8,042 bases of DNA from Alphaproteobacteria bacterium (GTDB taxonomy: Bacteria > Pseudomonadota > Alphaproteobacteria > Micropepsales > Micropepsaceae): the NCBI GenBank assembly GCA_025935155.1, contig JAICVV010000080.1:1-8042 (forward strand). Direction: 5' to 3'. The first letter of the stretch is position 1, and every line of letters starts with the position of its first letter. Position numbers and translations under genes: made by a program. A model generated the notes under the pieces. It saw only the letters and a list, made by a program, of their open reading frames with translations. It ran no database searches and was not told the origin of the DNA. This document shows, in pieces, positions 1 through 6,209 of this stretch.

Positions 1-18
1 CGCCTTCTCTGGAATGGA

Positions 19-53
19 CTGGCGGCTACCGAGCTGAGTTCGACAGCCGCCAG
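19..53 (-). terminator. Terminator-like stem-loop downstream of the HAF gene
   Basis: Bases 19-27 (CTGGCGGCT) are a perfect 9-bp reverse complement of 45-53 (AGCCGCCAG). The 17-nt loop can add three more pairs (30-32 with 40-42). It lies 17 bp past the stop codon (71-73) of the minus-strand HAF gene, where a transcription end is expected. On the minus strand the following sequence (TCCATTCC) is only weakly T-rich, so this is not a textbook intrinsic terminator. A second small hairpin, AGCTT-tacc-AAGCT at 56-69, lies between it and the stop codon. Confidence 0.45.
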
Positions 54-70
54 CGAGCTTTACCAAGCTG

Positions 71-1615
71 TCAGCCTCTGCGGCAGCGATCCGGGCGGAA
101 GCGCCCGAAATCTGCACAGCTGCGGAGATGCATGTGTTTGACCTCGGACAGCGTTGGCGCGCGCCCCGCTTCCTGGGGGATGTTGCCGGTTACCGCTTTC
201 ATCCGCGCCAGCATGCCGAAGTCGTTTTCCGGCACCAATACGACGACGTGACTGTCGCCCTTGCGCGTGAGGGCGTTGGCCGCGATGACGCCGCGATCGT
301 TGATATGAACCGCTGCCGTTACGTAGAGCCCGTGAGATTTACGGATCAGCGTATTGACATCGATGATCGCGCTTCCGTTATCGGAGACCCACCCTCTGAG
401 ATCGCCCACATTCCGGTCGAAGTCCACTCCGGCGATCATGCCGTTGTTGTTAATCGCGTTGGCTTCGCTTTCGGGATCGCCGCTGAGAGGTGGCAGGTCG
501 TTGAGCGTTTTATTGTGCCAGTAGAAGGCGTGCCCGGCGATCGATCCCGGCGTCGTCCGCGAAAAGCCAACCACGTCGCCCAACTCGTTTATCCAGTCGC
601 CGTGGCCGTAATCGCCCCCGAGACTGCCAATGTCTTGCATGCCGTTCGTCTGGTCCCAGATGAAGGGACGGACATCGGTGTCGCCCGCGAGATTGGACGT
701 GCCGGTGACCTGGCCATTCCGATTGATCAAGGTGGCCTCGCCGAAGGTGCCACCAAGGCTGCCAAGGTCTACTTGCTTGCCGTTGTCCCACAGGAAAGGA
801 CGCGTATCCGGGACTCCCGACTGTCCCGCTGTGTAGCTCGCGTACGACCAACCAACCGCCTGGCCGGAGTCGTTGATATCGAACACCACGCTATCGGGAC
901 CGGTGAGCGTGCCGGTGTCCTGCAGCCCCGTATCCTGCGACCAGACCGCGCCGTGGGTGGCGGTTGTCACGGGAAAGAACAGCGCATTGATGCCGAAGTC
1001 GAGGCCTGGGCAATCGCGTTCGGTTGTCGGCAGCCAGATACAATTGGCCTGTGGCACGCCCACATAGGGGTCGCTCGAGTCCGACGTCGCCGACTGCACA
1101 GGGACCTGGCCCGAAATATTGACGCCGGGGCCGCCCAGGCTTTGGGTTCCTCCCAAAGTTCCAAGATTTTTGATCTTCCCGCCTTTGGTCCACGCGACTG
1201 CGCGCAGTTCCCAGCTACCGGTATCCTGATCAATCTTGCCGTTCTGGGAAATGCCCGCACTAAAACCCTTTTCGTTGATCCCCAGTGCTTGGCTGCTAAC
1301 CCCATAATGCAGTGCGCCGAGGTCGTTGGTGCCGCCGTTCTTCCACACAAAAGCGTGGTCCACATGGCAATCTCCGAAACAGTCTGGGTCAAAGGGATCG
1401 GGCAGTGAAGTGGCATCAAGACCGACCACGTCGCCCTCGCTGTTGATGATGCGGCAAGCCAGGCCGCACGTTCCGGAGAATCCCCCGCCGAACGAGCCAA
1501 CATCGAACAGCACATAGTGCGGCAGGCCGGGGTGTTTGCCCGGGTGAACAGGCGCCGCCGCTGCCGGAACGGCAAGTGCGGTACCCAGCAACAGGGATGT
1601 GAGAATCCGTTTCAT
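71..1615 (-). CDS. Secreted HAF-repeat protein (probable extracellular/periplasmic beta-propeller-like protein)
   Basis: This 514-residue protein starts with a clear Sec signal peptide: MKR, a hydrophobic core at residues 4-16, and a likely cleavage in the AAAA run near 18-21. The mature part is built from about six or seven imperfect units of roughly 45 residues. Each runs from an aromatic/Trp strand (AFVW 88-91, AVAW 139-142, AVW 223-225, PFLW 273-276, PFIW 317-320, AFYW 363-366) to a DLGSLGG-type motif and then an IN..G.V.G strand (for example residues 297-305 and 342-350). This is the pattern of the HAF repeat family (TIGRFAM probable extracellular repeat); its function is unknown and a propeller fold is my inference. 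Eight cysteines occur as close pairs (50/54, 79/83, 192/202, 500/511), fitting disulfides in an exported protein. The ATG follows a strong Shine-Dalgarno. It is transcribed away from the AraC-type regulator. The last ~50 residues do not follow the repeat. Confidence 0.9.
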   Translation of the reverse strand: MKRILTSLLLGTALAVPAAAAPVHPGKHPGLPHYVLFDVGSFGGGFSGTCGLACRIINSEGDVVGLDATSLPDPFDPDCFGDCHVDHAFVWKNGGTNDLGALHYGVSSQALGINEKGFSAGISQNGKIDQDTGSWELRAVAWTKGGKIKNLGTLGGTQSLGGPGVNISGQVPVQSATSDSSDPYVGVPQANCIWLPTTERDCPGLDFGINALFFPVTTATHGAVWSQDTGLQDTGTLTGPDSVVFDINDSGQAVGWSYASYTAGQSGVPDTRPFLWDNGKQVDLGSLGGTFGEATLINRNGQVTGTSNLAGDTDVRPFIWDQTNGMQDIGSLGGDYGHGDWINELGDVVGFSRTTPGSIAGHAFYWHNKTLNDLPPLSGDPESEANAINNNGMIAGVDFDRNVGDLRGWVSDNGSAIIDVNTLIRKSHGLYVTAAVHINDRGVIAANALTRKGDSHVVVLVPENDFGMLARMKAVTGNIPQEAGRAPTLSEVKHMHLRSCADFGRFRPDRCRRG

Positions 1616-1622
1616 TTTTCAG

Positions 1623-1628
1623 CCCTCC
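1623..1628 (-). promoter_or_regulatory. Strong ribosome binding site of the HAF gene
   Basis: On the minus strand the sequence is GGAGGG, then seven bases (CTGAAAA), then the ATG at 1615-1613. This near-ideal Shine-Dalgarno fixes the start and suggests efficient translation. It is much stronger than the sites in front of the other genes in the window. Confidence 0.8.
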
Positions 1629-1633
1629 AGTGG

Positions 1634-1669
1634 CGTCAATGACGGGCGAAGATTGGCCTTCGCCTGTCA
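1634..1669. promoter_or_regulatory. Nested inverted repeats in the HAF leader (operator or RNA hairpin)
   Basis: Bases 1640-1651 (TGAC-g-GGCGAAG) and 1658-1669 (CTTCGCC-t-GTCA) form a 12-bp inverted repeat with one G/T mismatch around a 6-base centre (ATTGGC). The TGAC arm is shared with a second perfect palindrome, CGTCA-a-TGACG, at 1634-1644. The element ends only about 5 bp before the HAF Shine-Dalgarno. It could be a protein operator or, if transcribed, a stable hairpin in the HAF mRNA leader. No T-run follows on either strand, so it is unlikely to be an intrinsic terminator. Confidence 0.5.
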
Positions 1670-1703
1670 CCGCTCAGGCTAAGCCCGCGGGAATCCAGGG
1701 TTC

Positions 1704-1742
1704 TTGGCCCAAAGCGAAAAGGCGGTTTGGCCGGAAACGAAA
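1704..1742. promoter_or_regulatory. Direct repeat TTGGCCNNAANCGAAA x2, candidate AraC-type operator
   Basis: The 16-bp segments 1704-1719 and 1727-1742 match at 13 of 16 positions (consensus TTGGCCNNAANCGAAA) and are exactly 23 bp apart. They lie 36-74 bp before the GTG start of the AraC-family gene and about 90-130 bp before the divergent HAF gene. AraC-family dimers typically bind two direct half-sites about two helical turns apart, so this may be the regulator's own site. A third bare TTGGCC occurs at 1653-1658 inside the adjacent inverted repeat. I saw no convincing -35/-10 pair for either gene here. Confidence 0.45.
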
Positions 1743-1765
1743 TCTGTTAGTCTCTCTCTCGGGGC

Positions 1766-1770
1766 AGGGA
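1766..1770 (+). promoter_or_regulatory. Ribosome binding site supporting the GTG start of the AraC-family gene
   Basis: AGGGA at 1766-1770 is followed by seven bases (ACGGCGC) and then GTG at 1778. The alternative ATG at 1799 has only GGGG 11 bases upstream. This favours the GTG start, but does not prove it. Confidence 0.45.
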
Positions 1771-1777
1771 ACGGCGC

Positions 1778-2815
1778 GTGTTCGGGGCATCGCGTGAAAT
1801 GTCAGCCAGCAAGCCAAATCCGTGGGAACGGCCGGCGGGGCAACTCGGCCGCTTCCGCTTTTCGACGGACGATCTCCCCGCGAAGGAGCGCCTGGCGATC
1901 GTCAACGAAGTTGTGGCGAAGCGTACGCGCCGCCAGCACATCGCATTGCGTCCAGAGGATCGCTACTACGTCCACGGCGAGAGTTGCGTGTTGCCGGGCA
2001 TGGTGGCCTACCGCTCCAGCTTCTCGCCGATGCGCATCGTTCGCAGCCGCGAACTACTTTCGGACGGCAACGACAGTTTTGTGTTTTCCTGGTTCGACCA
2101 GGCAAGGCTCAGCACGTATCGCCAACGGGAACTTGCGGTTGGCGCCGGCGAGGCAACGCTCATCTTTGCGTCCGATCAGGGAAGCGGAATTTTTCCAGCA
2201 GCAACCAACCATGCCGTTATCATGCTGCCGCGGAACAAATTGGCGCCGCTGCTGCGGGACATCGATGGCTGTCTCATGCGTCCGTTGCCGGCCGGCTCGC
2301 CTGCGCTCGGTTTGCTACTTCGTTATCTGGATATCGTTTACGATCAGAGTGCCGCGCCGTTCGCCTTGCAGGAAGCCATTGTCGCCCACGTGTGCGATCT
2401 GATTGGAGTAATGTGCGGCGCCACGCGCGATGCGGAACAAGAGGCGAAAAATCGTGGCATCCGCGCGGCGCGCCTGCACGTGCTGAAAAAAACCATCCGC
2501 GAAAACTTGCTGAACGGCGGGTTGTCCGTCTCCGCTATCGCAGCACGCCACCGGCTGACGCCGCGCTATGTGCAGATGCTGTTCGAAGAGAGCGGCACCA
2601 CCTTCACGGAATTCGTGCGGAGCGAGCGGCTGGCGCGTGCTTACCGGCTGCTTACAAGTCCCGCTACGCGCGACAGGAAGGTTCTGGACATCGCGATATC
2701 CTGCGGCTTTGGCGATCTCTCGCACTTCAACCGCGCCTTCCGGACGCATTTCGGCGCGACCCCGTCCGATGTTCGCGTGCATAGCACCGGCACCGGATCG
2801 TTGGCTGGAAGCTGA
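1778..2815 (+). CDS. AraC-family transcriptional regulator
   Basis: This is a 345-residue cytoplasmic DNA-binding regulator. The C-terminal region (about 235-335) is a typical AraC/XylS double helix-turn-helix. HTH1 is at about 249-280 (LSVSAIAARHRLTPRYVQ). HTH2 is at about 301-333, with the family signature DIAISCGFGDLSHFNRAFR and the closing FGATPSDVR. The N-terminal ~200 residues, starting with RFRFSTDDLPAKERL (25-39), resemble the AraC_binding_2 sensor type of AraC proteins; the ligand cannot be read from sequence. The GTG start is chosen for its ribosome binding site. An ATG at 1799 would give 338 residues and lose nothing recognisable. The gene is divergent from the secreted HAF gene and convergent with the efflux operon, so either could be a target. 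Repeats at 1704-1742 suggest autoregulation or control of the divergent gene. The family call is firm; the regulon is unknown. Confidence 0.93.
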   Translation: MFGASREMSASKPNPWERPAGQLGRFRFSTDDLPAKERLAIVNEVVAKRTRRQHIALRPEDRYYVHGESCVLPGMVAYRSSFSPMRIVRSRELLSDGNDSFVFSWFDQARLSTYRQRELAVGAGEATLIFASDQGSGIFPAATNHAVIMLPRNKLAPLLRDIDGCLMRPLPAGSPALGLLLRYLDIVYDQSAAPFALQEAIVAHVCDLIGVMCGATRDAEQEAKNRGIRAARLHVLKKTIRENLLNGGLSVSAIAARHRLTPRYVQMLFEESGTTFTEFVRSERLARAYRLLTSPATRDRKVLDIAISCGFGDLSHFNRAFRTHFGATPSDVRVHSTGTGSLAGS

Positions 2816-2830
2816 CGAACGTTCTTCACG

Positions 2831-2947
2831 TCAGCTGCCTTCCGGCAGCGATTGCGCCGGGCGCAGGAAGCCGATGGGGCCGGAGAGAATTTGCGAGCCT
2901 CCCGGCAAAGGCAGCGCCTCGACAATGTTCAAGGGCACGCCGTGTTT
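2831..2947 (-). pseudogene. Coding-like fragment between the convergent genes (possible gene remnant)
   Basis: Reading minus-strand codons from 2947 to a TGA at 2833-2831 gives 38 residues beginning KHGVPLNIVEALPLPGG and ending in FLRPAQSLPEGS. By hand count, about 30 of 38 third positions are G or C, against about 19 of 38 second positions. That is the bias of real coding sequence in this window. Upstream of 2947 the same frame continues only to a TTG near 3013, through an Arg/Trp-rich stretch that does not look coding, and I see no ribosome binding site. I do not recognise the protein. It may be the C-terminal tail of a lost gene, a small unannotated ORF, or chance. It is not in frame with the efflux permease, which ends at 3027. 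Confidence 0.22.
2834..2849 (+). terminator. Compact stem-loop after the AraC-family gene (possible terminator without U-run)
   Basis: GCTGCC-TTCC-GGCAGC is a perfect 6-bp stem with a tetraloop, 18 bp beyond the regulator's TGA (2813-2815). No T-tract follows on the plus strand (gattgcgcc) or in the minus direction, so intrinsic termination would be weak. A second palindrome, TGCGCC-g-GGCGCA (2853-2865), lies directly beside it. Confidence 0.3.
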
Positions 2948-2956
2948 GCGAACACG
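2941..2956. repeat. Perfect 16-bp inverted repeat in the convergent intergenic gap
   Basis: CGTGTT-TGCG-AACACG is a 6-bp perfect stem with a 4-base loop in the 211-bp gap between the convergent regulator and permease genes. No T-run flanks it on either side. It may be a small hairpin or a binding site; its role is unknown. Confidence 0.35.
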
Positions 2957-3026
2957 CTCTCGCGTCCTTCGTGACACGCGCCGGAAGGACGGCCGCCACA
3001 AGGGCAGCCACAAACGGCTAACCGCA

Positions 3027-6000
3027 TTACTCCGCCGGTTGGGGCGAGTGTTTTCGTCCGTGGCCGCGCCAGTTGCGCATCCAGTCGCCGGCGCGGTCCA
3101 GATAAATGTACAACACGGGTGTGATGTAGAGCGTCAGCAGCTGGGAGAGCAGCAGACCGCCTACCACGGCAAGGCCCAAAGGCCGCCGCGTTTCCCCGCC
3201 TTGGCCGAAGCCGATGGCGATTGGCAACGTACCCATTAGCGCCGCCATGGTCGTCATCATGATGGGGCGAAAGCGGATGAGCGCCGCTTCCACAATGGCG
3301 TCATGTGCGCCGATGCCTTCGCCGCGCTCGCGCGTGAGTGCGAAATCGATCATCATGATGGCGTTCTTCTTCACAATGCCAATCAGCATGATCATGCCGA
3401 CAAAGGCGTAGAGGCTGAGCGGCACGCCGAACAGCCACAGGGTCAGCAGCGCGCCGACGGCGGCGGAGGGCAGGCCGGAGAGAATCGTCAGCGGGTGGAC
3501 GAAGCTTTCGTACAGAATGCCGAGCACGATGTAGACCGTCACCAGCGCAATCGCGAGCAGCAGGCTCATATTGCTGGTCGAGCTCTGGAACGCTTGGGCG
3601 TTTCCCTGGAAGCTCCCTTGCACGGTGGCCGGGATGCCAATCTGCCGCTGCACGCGCGGGATGGTGGCCGTGGCATAGCTCAGGGCATAGCCGGGCCCGA
3701 GATCGAACGAGATGGTGGCCGCCGGCAGTTGCCCCTGATGATTGATGCTGAGCGGCATGGTGCTCTGGACGGTTTTGGTCACAGCAGTGAGCGGGACCAG
3801 CGTGCCCTGCGATGCCGCTCCGCTGGTGGAATTCGTCACCGGCATGGTCGAGGTTACGTATATGCGCGACAGCGCCGTGAGATTTTGCTGGTCGCGCGGC
3901 AGCACTTCCAGGATCACCTCATACGTATCCGATGAGGCATAGATGTTGGAAATCTGCTCGCCTCCGAAAGCGGCACCCAACGCCGATTCTACTGCCTGGG
4001 GCGTCACGCCCAGCGATGCCGCGCGGTCACGATCGATGGTGACCGTGAGGGATGGCGTGGTGAGCTGCAGATCGGTGGTCACGTCCACGAAGCCGGGCGT
4101 CTTGGACAGCGCGTTCATCAACTTCATGGCGCTCGTCTGAAGTTCGTTCAGATCGAGATCCTGCAGGGTGTATTGGTACTGCGATTTAGTGAGCCGGCCG
4201 CCGAGCCGGATGGCCGGCGGATTCTGCATGAACACGTTGATGCCGGGAATGCGCTCGAATTCCGGCCGCATCTGACGGATGATTTCGTCGGATGAAACGT
4301 GGTGACACCACAGGCCGAAAAACGTGCAGCGCCGCTGGCGCTCCGAAACCGGCTTGAGCGTCATGAAAATGCGGCCGCTGTTCACGCCCGAACTGGCGCC
4401 CCCCGATCCCACCGACGACATGTAGCCCGCCACATTCGGATTGCGCGCGACGATCTCGCTTGCCTGCCACTGATAGCGCGACATCTGATCGAAAGAGGTG
4501 CCGTTCGCGGCTTCGGTCAGCGCAAATATCTGACCCGTATCTTCGCTGGGCAGGAAATCCTGCGGCATGATCCTGAACAGCAGAACCGTCGCGGCAAGCG
4601 TGCCGAGAAAGACCGCGAAAATCGTGTGCCGGTGATCGACGCTCCAGTGCAGCGACCGCTCGTAACCTTCGCGCAACCGTTCGAATGTGCGTTCGGACCA
4701 GGCGTAGAGCCGGTTGTGCACCCGTTCCTTTTCGGGTTTCAGCAGGCGGGCGCACAGCATCGGCGTCAAGGTCACCGACACGATGCCGGAGAATACGATG
4801 GCGAGCACGATGGTGACGGCGAACTCATGCAGCAGCCGCCCCACAATGCCGCCCATGAACACGAGCGGAATGAACACGGCCGCCAGCGAGGCCGTCATCG
4901 AAATAATGGTGAAGCCAATCTCTCGCGCGCCTTTCAGCGCCGCTTGCATCGGGGGCTCGCCCGCCTCCACGTGGCGCACCACGTTCTCCAGCATGACGAT
5001 GGCGTCGTCCACCACGAAGCCGACCGACAGGGTCAGCGCGAGAAGCGAGAGATTATCCAGGCTGTAGTCGAGGAATGACATACCGGCAAACGTGCCGATC
5101 ACCGCAATGGGCAATGCCAGCGATGGAATGAGGGTGGCGGTGAGCGTGCGCAGGAAAATAAAGATCACCGCCACTACCAGCACGGCGGCAAGCAGCAGCG
5201 TCGTCTGCACGTCCGCCACGGAGGCGCGAATGGACTGGCTGCGGTCGTAAAGAATCTTCAGTTCGACGCTGGCAGGCAGCTGCTGCATAAAATGCGGCAG
5301 GATGCTCCGGATTTCATCCACCACCTTGATCGTATTAGAGCCGGGCTGACGCTGGATGGCGAGCACGATGGCGCGGCGGCCATCGTACCAGCTCGCGGCA
5401 TATTTGTTCTCGACGCTGTCGAGCACGCGGGCCACGTCTTTCACCCGCACCGGCGCGCCGTTGCGGTAAGCGATGACCTGATCCCCGAATTGCGAAGCAT
5501 CCGTCAGTTGCCCGGTGGCGTGGATCAATACGCTCTGCTTCGGGCCGTTCAGCGAGCCGGTGGGGATGTTGGAATTGGCAGCGCTTGCGATGTTTGCCAC
5601 CTGGTCGATGCCGATGCCGCGCGCGGCCAGCGCCGCGGGGTCTGCCTGGATGCGAACTGCGAATTTCTGCGAGCCGTACACATTCACCTGCGCCACGCCA
5701 TCGAGCGTGGAGAGCTGCCGCGCCAGCAGGGTCTCGGCGTATTTATCGACTTCCTGCAGCGGCAGCGAGCGCGAGCCCATGGCGATGTAGACAATCGGCG
5801 AATCCGATGGGTTCACCTTCCGCATCGTCGGCGGCGACGGCATGTTGGTGGGCAATTGCCGCCCCGCGGCGGAGATGGCCGACTGCACATCCTGCGCCGC
5901 CGCGTCCACATTGCGGTCGAGGTCGAACTGAATGGTGATCTGCGTCGAGCCCTGGGTGCTCGACGAACTCATGTTGCTGATGCCGGCGATGGTGGAGAAC

Positions 6001-6209
6001 TGGTTTTCCAGCGGCGTCGCGACAGAAGATGCCATAGTTTCGGGATCGGCGCCGGGAAGATTTGCCGATACCTGGATGGTGGGAAAATCGACATTCGGCA
6101 GTTCGCTGACCGGCAACGTCATGTAACCGAACAGGCCGAAAATGACGAGCGCCGCCATCAGGAGGATCGTCATCACCGGACGGCGGATGAAGATTTCGGA
6201 GAAGTTCAT
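3027..6209 (-). CDS. RND multidrug efflux permease, HAE1 family, MdtB/MdtC-like
   Basis: This 1060-residue inner-membrane pump has the usual length and architecture of the hydrophobe/amphiphile efflux RND family: TM1 at about 11-31, a large periplasmic loop to about 335, TM2-6 at about 336-485, an amphipathic segment and TM7 near 528-547, a second periplasmic loop to about 880, and TM8-12 to about 1036. The proton-relay residues are present: D401 and D402 in VGFVVDDAIVMLENV (AcrB D407/D408) and K948 in GIVKKNAIMMIDFA (AcrB K940). Motifs such as PGADPETMASSVATPLE (52-68), KNPSD-like KVNPSDSP (131-138) and YIVLGILYESFVHPLTILSG (893-912) are closest to MdtC/MdtB as I recall them. The start overlaps the adaptor stop by four bases (ATGA), indicating translational coupling. 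Unusual: a Cys/His-rich insertion at about 627-638 (C628, C635, H636, H637) in the second periplasmic porter region, and a Ser/Thr-rich stretch at about 786-800. Substrates cannot be predicted from sequence alone. Confidence 0.96.
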   Translation of the reverse strand: MNFSEIFIRRPVMTILLMAALVIFGLFGYMTLPVSELPNVDFPTIQVSANLPGADPETMASSVATPLENQFSTIAGISNMSSSSTQGSTQITIQFDLDRNVDAAAQDVQSAISAAGRQLPTNMPSPPTMRKVNPSDSPIVYIAMGSRSLPLQEVDKYAETLLARQLSTLDGVAQVNVYGSQKFAVRIQADPAALAARGIGIDQVANIASAANSNIPTGSLNGPKQSVLIHATGQLTDASQFGDQVIAYRNGAPVRVKDVARVLDSVENKYAASWYDGRRAIVLAIQRQPGSNTIKVVDEIRSILPHFMQQLPASVELKILYDRSQSIRASVADVQTTLLLAAVLVVAVIFIFLRTLTATLIPSLALPIAVIGTFAGMSFLDYSLDNLSLLALTLSVGFVVDDAIVMLENVVRHVEAGEPPMQAALKGAREIGFTIISMTASLAAVFIPLVFMGGIVGRLLHEFAVTIVLAIVFSGIVSVTLTPMLCARLLKPEKERVHNRLYAWSERTFERLREGYERSLHWSVDHRHTIFAVFLGTLAATVLLFRIMPQDFLPSEDTGQIFALTEAANGTSFDQMSRYQWQASEIVARNPNVAGYMSSVGSGGASSGVNSGRIFMTLKPVSERQRRCTFFGLWCHHVSSDEIIRQMRPEFERIPGINVFMQNPPAIRLGGRLTKSQYQYTLQDLDLNELQTSAMKLMNALSKTPGFVDVTTDLQLTTPSLTVTIDRDRAASLGVTPQAVESALGAAFGGEQISNIYASSDTYEVILEVLPRDQQNLTALSRIYVTSTMPVTNSTSGAASQGTLVPLTAVTKTVQSTMPLSINHQGQLPAATISFDLGPGYALSYATATIPRVQRQIGIPATVQGSFQGNAQAFQSSTSNMSLLLAIALVTVYIVLGILYESFVHPLTILSGLPSAAVGALLTLWLFGVPLSLYAFVGMIMLIGIVKKNAIMMIDFALTRERGEGIGAHDAIVEAALIRFRPIMMTTMAALMGTLPIAIGFGQGGETRRPLGLAVVGGLLLSQLLTLYITPVLYIYLDRAGDWMRNWRGHGRKHSPQPAE

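Noticed and set aside
128..1408. Long plus-strand open frame (426 codons) antisense to the HAF gene
   Set aside because: It lies wholly opposite a gene with signal peptide, repeats and ribosome site. Its Arg/Val/Asp-rich translation has no recognisable motif and reflects GC-rich codon bias.
1751..1760. TCTCTCTCTC run before the AraC-family gene as a phase-variable repeat
   Set aside because: It has only five dinucleotide units and lies outside the reading frame. It is too short to be a credible slippage tract.
3020..3040. AACCG...CGGTT inverted repeat as permease terminator
   Set aside because: It is only 5 bp with an 11-base loop, overlaps the permease stop codon, and no T-run follows on the minus strand.
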